A stretch of 64,000 bases of DNA from Hyaloraphidium curvatum. Taxonomy: Eukaryota; Monoblepharomycota; Hyaloraphidiomycetes; Hyaloraphidiales; Hyaloraphidiaceae. The stretch lies in NCBI GenBank assembly GCA_025558095.1, contig JAIVFI010000013.1, forward strand, positions 310,001-374,000. Direction: 5' to 3'. The translations under genes were made by a program, and so were the position numbers. Below the pieces are notes generated by a model that saw nothing but the letters and a program-made list of their open reading frames with translations, was not told the origin of the DNA and did no database searches. This document shows positions 11,434 through 21,208 of this stretch, piece by piece (position 1 is the first letter of the stretch; every line of letters starts with the position of its first letter).

Positions 11434-12672
11434 ATGTCCCAGCAGCATCTCGTCGACCGCCGGGACGTCGCCCAGAAGCTGTGGCGGGGCGGGATGTGCC
11501 AGACGAGTTGGATATGCCGCGTGTTCGGGGTGGACCGCAGTACCTTCTGGCGATGGATGAAGGTCGACTTTTCCGCCGATGCACCTGCTCGAAAGCGCGG
11601 CGGCCGACCCTGTAAGGTGACGCCGGAGCGGGCCAGGTGGCTCGCCGAGCTCGCCGTCTCCCGGGTGACCTGCAACCAGCGGGAGATGGCACGGGAGTTC
11701 GAGCGCGAGTTCGGGGTAGCCATCTCGCAGCAGACCGTGTCGCGTATTCTGGGCGAGCAGGGCATCGTGAGGAAGAAGCTAAAGTTCGTCAGCCCCGAAG
11801 CCATGGCCAAGCCGGAGCGTCAGGTTACCTTCCATGAGCGCATCGCCGGCGTGGAGCCCGAAAACCTCGCCGCCCTCGACGAGTCGAGCTTCCACATCAA
11901 CGAGGGGCCCACGCACGGCTACGCTCGCAGGGGCCAGGAAGCCGTCGTCGAGAGGAGCGGCGACCGCGGCACCAAGCTCACCCTGGCTCTCTGCGTGTCC
12001 ATGGTGCCCAGGCCGAGCAACTACGGCGGCTGCGTCGTGTCGTACGAGCTCTATGAGGGCAACATGAACGGCGACCGCTTTGTACGCTTTCTCGGAACCA
12101 TAGGAGCAGGCCGGCGCGCCCAGCAGCACGGAGACGGCGACAGGCAGAGCGGGGAACGGACATCCGAGGAGCTCGTAGTCATCCCCGACAATGCTGGCTA
12201 CCACGGCTCGCCGGTGCGGAAGACCAAGGACGCGGACGGCCAGACTGTTTACCGGGACTCGTCGGCCACGAAGTCGCACCGCGCGGTGCACGATGCCGCC
12301 AAGGCGAACGGGCTGCGGATGACTTACATGCGCCCGCGCTCACCGCAGTTCAATCCGACGGAGCCCACGTTTTCCGTCATCAAGCGACGGGTGAGGAAAG
12401 ACTGCCTGACCACGATGGAGGAGCTCATCGCCTCCATCCGCAGCGCCATCGACTACGTCGCTACCATGGACCTGTCGAAGATGTTTCGGCACTGTCTGAA
12501 GGCGAGCAAGACCGAGTACGATCGGATCAACGGCGCTGCGGGCTTGCTTGCTTTGTCGGGCGGTTCCGCGGCGAGGGAGGAATCTCCCTTTCGTGCTTCT
12601 TTTCAACCCCTACACATATCGCACCGGGATCACTCGCTGGCGGCCGTCTTCCCGGTAGCAGCTGAGCCTTAG
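11434..12672 (+). mobile_element. DDE transposase of IS630/Tc1-mariner type
   Basis: An uninterrupted intronless frame of 412 residues from ATG 11434; an upstream in-frame ATG at 11371 is possible. The N-terminus has the helix-turn-helix order of IS630 transposases (LVDRRDVAQKLWRGG, then a second helical unit with AISQQTVSRIL). The catalytic domain shows D149 in LDESSFHINEG, D252 in IPDNAGYH and E310 in SPQFNPTE, so the triad is complete. The second Asp and the Glu are 57 residues apart instead of the usual 34-39, owing to an insertion after DNAGYH. It sits between the Zn2Cys6 gene and a small zinc-finger gene. No terminal inverted repeats or TA duplication were visible by eye. The lack of stops suggests recent activity or domestication. 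Confidence 0.85.
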
Positions 12673-12688
12673 GTGTGAGTTCATGACA

Positions 12689-13231
12689 TTAGCACGGCAC
12701 AGCAACCTTCTTACCATTCTGGTTGTTCTCCAGCTCAACCGTGCTCTTCTTGACGCCGTCGATCGTCCACCCGTGCGTGCTGGTGTGATGATTGGCGGTC
12801 TTGAAGTGGTCGCGAGCCGCCGCCACGGTGGTCACTTCTTTGTTGCATGTGATGCAGATCAGGTGCTTGTTGCCGCACATGGCATGCTGCTTCAGGTTGC
12901 CCTTTTTGGAGAACGTCTTGGGGCAGCCATTGCACTTGAGGGATCCGTCTGCCGGAATGAGGTCCTTCTGCAGCTGCTCCCCTTTGTCGCAGAGCACCGT
13001 GACGTGGTCGAGGGGCATGCCGGTCGTCGTTGCGGTTTTCCACGGTTTCTCGAGCTTGGCACTTCGGACCTGCAGGATCCACTTGTTGTCGGTGCCCTGC
13101 TCCCATTCGCCGTAGCAATGCTGCTTGGGGCACGAGTCGTCGGGCGGGTGGCACTCCTCCTTTGCTGCTGCCTTTCCGGCGCGTGGCGTGCCGTCTTTCT
13201 TCAGCGAGCCGGAGGCTTGAGCTTTTGGCAT
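12689..13231 (-). CDS. Small zinc-finger protein, function unknown
   Basis: A single open frame of 180 residues from the ATG at 13231; the frame stays open upstream to 13399, so an N-terminal extension or upstream exon is possible. One C2H2-like finger is visible: CNGCPKTFSKKGNLKQHAMC followed by GNKH. A second Cys pair follows in CITCNKEV, with HFKTANHH after it. The N-terminus has CHPPDDSCPKQHC, another possible metal site. This looks like a DNA- or RNA-binding protein of the kind that accompanies mobile elements. It is convergent with the transposase, with 16 bp between their stops, so both may belong to the same inserted segment. I recognise no orthologue. Confidence 0.5.
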   Translation of the reverse strand: MPKAQASGSLKKDGTPRAGKAAAKEECHPPDDSCPKQHCYGEWEQGTDNKWILQVRSAKLEKPWKTATTTGMPLDHVTVLCDKGEQLQKDLIPADGSLKCNGCPKTFSKKGNLKQHAMCGNKHLICITCNKEVTTVAAARDHFKTANHHTSTHGWTIDGVKKSTVELENNQNGKKVAVPC

Positions 13232-14214
13232 CCTGAATTTGGAGCGACGGACTGGTCGGTACTCAGTGTGCAGCAAGTTGGAGCGATAGAGACGAACGCA
13301 CCGTGTGGCACCGTAGTCTGCCTCTTCTTGCCCGTGGTCCTCGAACGGGTTGGCGGCGGGAGTCAGATCTGGGCGGGGAAGCGCTAAGCATGGATCCATG
13401 AAGCAGCCCGTGACCCGCCCACCGGGAGATCTGTAAGGCGCACTTGTTTGAGAGCTCGAAAACGATCGTATCCGAGACCGCCGAGGGGCGCGCGAACGCC
13501 TGCGATCTGGGAGATCCGGTGATGAGCGGTGTACGGCGTGGCCGATAAATCGAGGCGCGCAGGCCCGTGCAACGTCTCGCAGAACTTATACTCACCTCGT
13601 CGGCCACGTCCGGAGGGTGCGGAGCGCAGCGGTCGGCGTGCGGGAGCGTCGGGATTCCTGGAAGCAGGTAGCTCTCGCCGCTCGGGGGGGGGGGGGGCGC
13701 GTCGGTCCTCCGGCACCACGCGGGCAATGCACGTGGTCCAAAAAAGGCGGTGAAGTGCGTTTCGGCCGCGGCAGGGGATTGCCGGTGCCGGGGAACGCGT
13801 GTGCTTTGAGAGTGTCGGCGATTGTGACGGTTCGTCGCAACTCCGCGCGCGACACGTCATGAACACCTACTCGAGGTTCCGCCGGAGCACCATTTTCTGG
13901 GCAACCCAGTGCCCTCTGCACCGTGCTCTGTATTATATGCGGAGGAGGGCGGGTTTTCGCGGGCTAGGCGTCTACGGGCCGGTTCTGAAGAGTGCGCCTT
14001 CAGGAGCGTCTTACGCTTTATCCCTGCATACTCCGCATCTTGGTTGCCGCAAGCGCCGCGTGTCTTGCCGGGGGATGGACCGGAAGACTCCAGACGTGCC
14101 CGGGCCGAGCCCATCGCGTCTCCCGCTGGATCCTCGGCAACTTCACCGTCGCCAAGCAGCCTTCAGAGCGAGTGGCTTCACGAGGACCTGAAGAGCGATT
14201 GGTCCGACATTGGT
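13232..14214 (+). other. Stretch without a recognised gene
   Basis: About 1 kb with only short, arginine/proline-rich overlapping frames on both strands and no recognisable domain. It contains a 14-base G homopolymer at 13684-13697 and a TATATG-like AT patch near 13931-13940. It may include the promoter of the small zinc-finger gene, which reads leftward from 13231. Confidence 0.5.
13684..13697 (+). repeat. G14 homopolymer
   Basis: Fourteen consecutive G bases are read directly. Such tracts are prone to slippage, can form quadruplex structures, and their length is uncertain in most assemblies. Confidence 0.8.
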
Positions 14215-14322
14215 CAGAAGCGCACGGACCTCATCAAGCTCCGGGGCGAGTTCCAGCTTCGCCACCGCCTGCTGGAAAGGTCGCTTCTCCAGTCCCTGAA
14301 CGACAGCAAGGGCAACATCCTG
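14215..14322 (+). pseudogene. Orphan fragment of cytoplasmic dynein heavy chain
   Basis: Thirty-six codons read QKRTDLIKL, then RGEFQLR, then [16 protein letters not shown]. This is the conserved stretch that follows the stalk in cytoplasmic dynein heavy chain, where family members have KR.DLLKLQGEFQ.RL..LEKSLL.ALN.SKG.IL. The next codons of a true dynein (a DDD-containing segment) are replaced immediately by unrelated sequence, no donor site follows, and upstream codons do not match dynein. It is therefore read as a captured or left-over exon piece, not a gene. The match is from memory of the family and needs a search. Confidence 0.55.
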
Positions 14323-14461
14323 CCGCCCCGCCGCCTCGGCCGAGGATGAAGGCGACACCGACGCCATGGACGCGGACGGCGAAACGGACAGGGCGCCCGA
14401 GCCTGGCCTTTGCTCACATGGGGGTCGCCGGCGGGGAGGGGGCGCTCGCGGCCAAATCCAT

Positions 14462-17400
14462 CTATTCGTCCCCCTCCTCCTCCATCTCCTCCGTCGGATC
14501 GAACGCCTCGCCCACGGTCGCGGCGCCGTTGGCCGCCTTCTTGCGGCTCCGCGTTCCGCCTTTGCCCCTCGCCCGCTTGATTACGATCTTGCGGTCCTTC
14601 CCCATCGCCGTGTCGAGCCGCAGGAACTTGCAGAGTAAGTGCTCCCAGTAGAGCAGATCCAGAAAGACCTGTTCGAACGACGGCCTCCCCGACTTTTGTA
14701 GACGGAAACCCCACCCATCCAGGATCCGCTCGATGTCCCCATACACCTCGCTCGGCCGCCACCCGCGGGACCGGAAGAACTCGGCCACATGCTCTGACCC
14801 GAGCCCGAGGGTGAAGTCCTCGACTGGCCCGCCCGGCATCTCGAACCAGCAGTCGGGGCTGAAGTAGAAGACGTCCCCAAGCGCGAGAAGGATCATGAGC
14901 TTGCCGGCGTAGGTTTTGCGGCACGGAGGCGGGATCGTGTGAAGCTCGTTCTTGTCTTCCAGTTCTTCCAGCAGGGTATCCAGCTTCTTCTCGAGCTTCT
15001 TTTTCAGCGGCCACTCGCGAACGTCCGTGCCGGCCCGAATAAAGTCCTCCCAGACCAGCTTGCAGTTGACACCCCTTGTAGCAAAGGCAAGCTGTACACA
15101 TTGCTCGAAAGCATAAAGCAGCAGGTCGAAAAGTCGTCCGCAGTGCTTGGCAAAGGGCTCCGTGCCGAGACCAATGACCTTGTTGAACGGTGTCTGGTAC
15201 GCCGTGGGGGCGCACTTGCCGCCGGTTGGGCGGATGGCTTGCTCCCATCCCTCTGCCGTCTTTGGGAGCGTCCCTTTGGGAACTTGGTGCCGGGGGTGAG
15301 ACCGTGCATTCCGGTGAGGCTTCCCGAACGCATCTAACTCACAAAGCGTCTTTGAAAGCTCGAGCTGCTTGTCCCCCCAGTCGAGCGCACGCCGCAGAAG
15401 GCATCCGGCAAAGCATCTGCCAAGCTCCTTCAAGGGGACTTTGCCCCTGGGCCAGGTCTTTTCCAGGTAGGTGAAGTAGGACCGGGCCGTGGAGGTGAGC
15501 TGACGGTTGGGCGAGATCCAAGCTTCCCGTGCTTGCCCCACGAGTGCAGCTTCTTGTCCAGGACGCTCCTGTACTCTTCGAGCGACGGCATCCCTGGGGT
15601 GACAAACTTGACGGATAGGATCTGTTTCTTGAGATTCGCCATCTTGGCCGAGACGTCCCTGAGTTCGGACGGGGGCAGGCCAGGCCTTCGCATTGCAGCA
15701 TCCAAGTGTGCAATTGCTGCTTCCATCGCAAGAACCGTTGCTACCTCCCCTGCCGGTCGAGGTCGATGAGCTCGCGTAGGCATGAACGCGACTCTGATCA
15801 GCTCACATCGTTGCGGCACAAACGCGGGCTTCGGCGGCTGCTTCTCCTCCTGCGGCTTGTCCTTGATAACAGCGTGCTTGCGCTTCTTTAAGTCGGCCGC
15901 CGTAAGAGTTGGAGGGCGGATCTGCCAGACCGCGCGGAGCGCGCTGAGCAGCTTGTTCACCAGCTCGTTTGCCGACCGCGGGGGCCTATCTGTCTTGAAT
16001 AGGAGGTCCTCCAGCTTTCCGAACGCATCTGCAAGGAGGCCCGAGGTCAGCCAGCGGTGGATGAGATAACGATGCGCCGCCCACATACCGTGTAGGCGGA
16101 TCGCGCGCTCGTCGACATACGCATGCAGCCGGCCCTCGTTCTCCTTAGATAAAAGATCGCCTGCCCTCGCGCCGCTGAATGACACGAGCTTCGAGTGGTA
16201 GGTCCCAACGAAAAGGAGGGCTGGCGATCCGTGCTTGACTAGGATGCGGTACAGCTCGCGGATGCCTCGGTTGTAATGGTATTTCAGCCAATGGGCAGGG
16301 CCGCAGTCATCGTCTCGATAAACAAGACTTCTCAATCGCATGTCCAGAGGATAAATCATGAAGAGTGCAAAGAAGAGCGCGAAAAAGTCCTTCTCGCGCT
16401 CCCCGCTGGCCTCGTTGCGCAGCGAGTTCGCCCCCTTGAACGTCTCCGCGGCATGTAGCTCCGCGGATTCATTGAAGAGAAACAGGTCCGGGAAAGTTCG
16501 CTGCAGGCGGTTCAGGTGCGGCTTAAAGTCTCTGGATAAGCGAAAGCACGCCACCGCCGATCGGGTTTCTTCGACCAGAATAGCGAGATTCCTGCCGGAG
16601 AAGCGCCAGTCTGTGGCGGCCGGTGCCTCCGCCAGCTTCGATGCGTCCGTACTTGCGACCAGCGTCGCCAATCGATCCCTGCACGAGCACACACGCAACG
16701 AAAGCACGCCCAAGGTGGCCCACCGCAGCTACAGAAGCGAAGGCGTCGGTGGTCCCGCGAACCTTGCTCGAAAGGTCGAAAAACTCCGCCAATACCGCAC
16801 CGATGTCCTTTGCAATCCCGCGTCCCGAGCCGGCGGCCCTCTCCCCGCCGGGGAGGCGAGGGATGGATACGGTGGCCGGGAACCGGATTCCTCCTATCTC
16901 GTGCATCTGCTCCTCGGAGTCCCGCGCCGGATACAGTTGGGTGGCAATGTCGTCGCACACTTGGCGTGCCGCGTCCTCGCTGATTAGCGGGACCAAGCCA
17001 AGCAGGCCAAAGTTACGCGTAGTCATCTCTGCCGCGCGCTGTTTCCGCAGGTCCTGCGCCGTCATGGCCGGAGCAGAAGGCGCCGCCGCAGACGGTGCCG
17101 CTGCGCTGACCGGCACCGACCCGGCAGCGGGTGCCTTCTCCACGACCGGCTCCCCAGAGGGTTCATCCTCGGCATCCGTGGCAGCAGCACCGCCTTGAGA
17201 AGCGGCGTCCTCGTCCTCGTCCTCGTCGGTGTCCTCCAGCAAGTACCCTCCCTCCGAGGGCATGTACTCGGATCCCGCGTCAAGGTCCTTGTCCCCCTCC
17301 ACCGCATCATCCTCTGCGCCAACCCCCCCCGCATCCCCGTGTTGCACTGAGTCGTCCGCGCCATCGTGCACCACGAAATTCATCGCGGCCGGCTGCTCGC

Positions 17401-18695
17401 CTGCGCCCTCGTCGTCGGCGTGTGCGGAGCCTCCATCCTCAGCATCTTCCGTCACCGGTGGGTCCTCGCCCGCGCCCTCCCCGTTGACATTGTCGCCCGC
17501 ACGCTCCGCGCCGTCGAGCACACTGCCGGCCGCGTCCTCGTCCTCGAGGGGCTCGCCGCCGGCGCCCTCGTCCGCGCCGGCTGCCTCATCTGCGCCGACC
17601 GCTGCGGATCCCTCGCGCTCGTCGCGCGCGTCCTGCTCCGAGCCTGTCGCACCCCCGTCGTCGGGGCCGCCACGAAGCTGGTGGAAATTGTCGTCGAAGG
17701 CGCTGATACCGAGCGGGGCATCGAAAAGCTGGTTGCTGGCCTGGGCCGTGCTGCGGGTCTGATGACAGGGACGGTGGCTGAGAGCGAACGATCCCGCACA
17801 ACGCTCGCAAACCCAACCAACCTGCGCGGCATCCTTGATCCTCTGGCTCTTTTCGGCACCCGGTGCGTAAATTTTGAGGGTTTCTATCGCGATCGCAGTC
17901 TCCTCGAAGTAGGCCTTGTCGAGGAGCTCTGCGGTGGATGCAGTCAGCGGAGCTGACCCAACGGCCCGTTTGCCTGCCCATTGCTTCAGCTCACCACGCG
18001 TGTTGCTGGTGGTGTTCTTGATGTCCTGGAGCACCGCGCCCTGCACCCAGGTGCAGTCCTCCTCAATCGCGGCCTTGAGCTTGTCGGCATCCCGGGCGGG
18101 ATCCGCGAGCGACCTAGGCGCGTAGATGACCATAAGGTCCTCGGACCGCTCGCCGAACAGAACGCGCCCTTTGGGCGCCTCGCCCGGTTCGTGGAATCTG
18201 ATGTAGGACGACTTCGTCGGCCGCCAGCGCACGGGCCCGGGATCACCTGTCTCCGGATCGCACTCGAGGGAAACGTGAGGATCGGGAAGCACGGCGCCCT
18301 TGACCGCAACGTGGCGCAGCATTCCGGGTATGTCAAACACGGCCTCTTCCCATGCGTCCATGTTGTAGGTCCTGAACTCCTCCCCGAAGGCCTTCTTGAT
18401 CCTCAGCATGGTCTGCGACGCCAGCCCCGAATCCATCGGCACTGTCCTGCATGCAAAACGTCGGAGGTCAGGCATGCTCATGGCCTCAAAAAGGATGCAC
18501 CCGCCAGCCGTAGTTCAGAGCAGACTCCATCACCACCCTGTGTTTCTCGAGATACGTCTGCTGCCTGTAGGAGATCAACGTCGAGCGAAACAGGTCCTCG
18601 GAGCGCTCAACGTCGCCCCAGATGGACTCGTCCAGCTCCCACATGGGGATGTGGTAGAATCTCCCGTGGAAGAGGACGAAGCCGCCTGGGGGCAC
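14462..18695 (-). CDS. Large unrecognised multi-exon gene (accessory island)
   Basis: Minus-strand open segments follow each other: 18695-18486, 18481-16523, 16713-15430 and 15541-14462, with frame changes where introns would fall. The joins near 18490, 16700 and 15530 are not settled and could be introns or frameshifts. For the join near 15530, GTCCTG...CGTCAG would give an in-frame intron. The product would exceed 1,200 residues. It has an N-terminal globular part (MDSGLASQTMLRIKKAFGEEF), an acidic Asp/Glu/Ala-rich low-complexity middle, then helical domains (LFLFNESAELHAAETFKG; LLYAFEQCVQLAFATRG). It ends in a lysine-rich, then acidic tail with KKAANGA and EEEGDE. I recognise no family, and no catalytic motif stands out. 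Long conserved-looking helical blocks argue that it is, or recently was, a real gene. Confidence 0.5.
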
Positions 18696-20425
18696 GACAG
18701 CGTAGCTGCGAGAAAGCCCAGATCAGAGCCGGTCACCCTTCGGGATCCGGCACAGGAACGCACGCGTTGAGCTCCGGGAAGTATAACACGCTGTTCACGT
18801 TCCTTACGAGTTCCCGACGGGAAGGAAGTGAGCTGGCGGCTGTCGCGTGGTTCACGGGGGGCACATTGGTCGGTCTGCTCGCTGCTGCACGCCAGCATGC
18901 ACTGATTGCATCATCTCCACCAGAAGCACGGTGATTCGGGGGATGGGTTTGGGGCGCATTTGATGCCGGACACGGTTTCCGCGGGCATGGGTTCGGGGCA
19001 TGGGTTCCCGGCGACGCTGGGATTCGCTTTAGCACGTCTTTTTGCTCATCGCGGTTGCAAACTAGATCTTTTCTGCGTTGCCAGTCGTCCGGATCTTTCG
19101 TCCGAGGCACTTCCAGGTCAGCTGTCGCACGAGGTGCGGTCTCACCGCTACGGAGCGGCTTTCGGCCGATCGGGCGGCGGTTCTGCGCTCCCGGTGCGAA
19201 CCTTCATCTTCACCAATGAATTGGAGAAAGGCGCAGGTCCGAAGGCGGGCAACAACCCCGTTGACGAGGGCATACCGGACCGCGAGGCGTGGTGAACGGG
19301 CCGGTGCGCTTCCGCGGCAATCATTGCGATTGCATCAGGTTGAGGATACCTCTACGGCCTTCTCTCCGAGCGCAGCGGCGTAGGCGTCGTGTGTAGACTT
19401 CTTTCATTTGATCTTTTCCCCTTAAAGCGCTGGCTCGGGGTCTGGTGACCGCACCGTGAAGAGATCGGGGCATCCGACGATCTGGAATGTTTGCAATGTA
19501 TGTGGAGCAGGTCCCCTGTCCCTCGTGCGCCCGCGAGAACCGGTGCTGGGCGCTGGAAGAGATGAAACGTGGTCAAATTTGGTGAAAAATGAATGTGGAG
19601 CGGTGGTGGAAGCTCGGAGCCCTTCCAGACCCTCCAAGCCCGCCGAAACAATTTGAACCGTTTTGCCGATGGATGAAAGGGGCGGTTCCCGACGACCACC
19701 GCGGCGACACGCGGCACCGGAGCGCTTATAAAGTAGAAGATGGGAAAAGAAATGGAGATGGTAAGCGATGAGCGCAAACGACGGAGAAAGGTGCGGAGAC
19801 CCACGAAAAAGAGCATCGCGAGATATAATAGGGAAATTTGGGAGGGAGCGCCGTCGAGGGGACGGGGAGTCAGAAACGGTTCGGGCCGGCTGCTGACCTC
19901 GCCGACGCCGAAAGTCGAGCTTGGACGCACCCGGCCGATGAAGAATCAGTGCAAAAGCGCCGCCGGCCCCGCGAATGCCCGCCTGCATCAACGGTGGGGT
20001 TTGTGCGCGGGAGATTCGATTCCGTGGCTTGACCGGCGACATGGTCTATAGGAAACACGAGTCGAAATGGGAACTGCCAACAAGCGGGCGCAACGGCAAG
20101 ATACGGTGTCAGAGCAGCGCGAAGAAAGCTCGGATTGAACCTACATTGTTTTGCGCGCGGGGGGGGATGGGGGTGTTGGAGTCGGTCATCTGAGCGGGGC
20201 TCGTGTGAGGTTTCTTCCTCGTCCTGTGCCGATCCGACGCTACCGACGCGTTCCATGGGGACGTATCCCGCTGAATGCAATCTTTCTTCCGGCCTCTACG
20301 GAGCCGGATGTGCACGGATGAGGATGAGGTTCGGTGTTTACGGTTGTTGCCGGCCCGCCGCTCGCACACTCTTCCCGGGCGTGACAGGCCAGTCGGGTGC
20401 GGCAGACTGTCTGTTGCATTATCCG

Positions 20426-20745
20426 ATGGACCACTCGCAGCGGCCGTGGACCGCTTGCTTTGCCCGTGGACCAATCTTGGCGGCCGTGGACCGCTTTCCC
20501 GTGGCGTGACAGGGCCAGTCGGGTGAAACGCGGGCCTGAACCACATGAGCCGTGGACCACATGAGAATCCGGGAACCAGTTGCGCAGACCGCCGAGTTCC
20601 CCTGTGAACCGTCGCAAGGCTCTATATGAGATTCTTGCCCACGACGGACCACTCGCGGCGGCCGTGGACCAATCGTGGCGGCCATGGACCAATCGCGGCT
20701 GCCGTGGACCGCTCGGGCGGCCGTGGACCACTTGCGGCGACACGG
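20426..20745 (+). repeat. GC-rich tandem repeat, unit about 20 bp
   Basis: Two clusters (about 20426-20510 and 20644-20745) contain repeated units close to GGCGGCCGTGGACCAATCGT, with related GTGGACCAC(A)TGAG units between them. Units differ at a few positions, mainly in the last six bases. Each carries the near-palindromic GCGGCCG core. Nothing comparable is seen elsewhere in the window. Confidence 0.75.
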
Positions 20746-20840
20746 CATTCAACGGCACGATGCCCTTCTGGCTCACCTACCAAAGGTGGGGAGCTCCGGT
20801 GATCGGAGAGGAAGGTGAGAAACTGACTTTACTTTTCCAG

Positions 20841-21208
20841 GCAACGAGTCGTGCGCGAGATCCGCAAGATCGCGTCGCTAGCGGACGACGGGGTCGTATA
20901 CACCAACCTGTCCGCCCAAGAGGGCTCCGCCGTGCCGTCGTCGAGCGGTGGCTGGCCACTCTGCCTGAGGTGCGTGCGTGCTTCCGTGCTCGTGGGTGCT
21001 CTCTTGACCTTGCGACCCAGACTCTCGCCCGGCTTGCGGCTTCGGAGGACTCGGCAAAGGACTCGCTGCCGCGGTTCTTTCCCCGCGAGAACGCAACGGC
21101 GCGGCGCCTGCTCAACGACTACATCCAAGACGTCGCGGAGGGGTACCAGTCTAGTAGTTTCCGTTGGCCCTCGTGGTGTGGCCGACAGTCCGATAGTACT
21201 GAGTGAGT
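20841..21208 (+). other. Possible two-exon gene remnant
   Basis: A polypyrimidine acceptor (ending TTTTCCAG at 20840) precedes a segment reading RRAVVERWLATLPE. A GTGCGTGCG donor at 20969 and an acceptor ending ACCCAG at 21021 would join it in frame to TLARLAASEDSAKDSLPRFF and LLNDYIQDVAEGYQ. The amphipathic character and in-phase sites are suggestive, but the upstream part of the first exon does not read well, no start is clear and no family is recognised. Confidence 0.22.

Noticed and set aside
11264-12720. Terminal inverted repeats for the transposase
   Set aside because: Both flanks were compared by eye; only short chance matches such as TTCTTACCA were found, so no ends are claimed.
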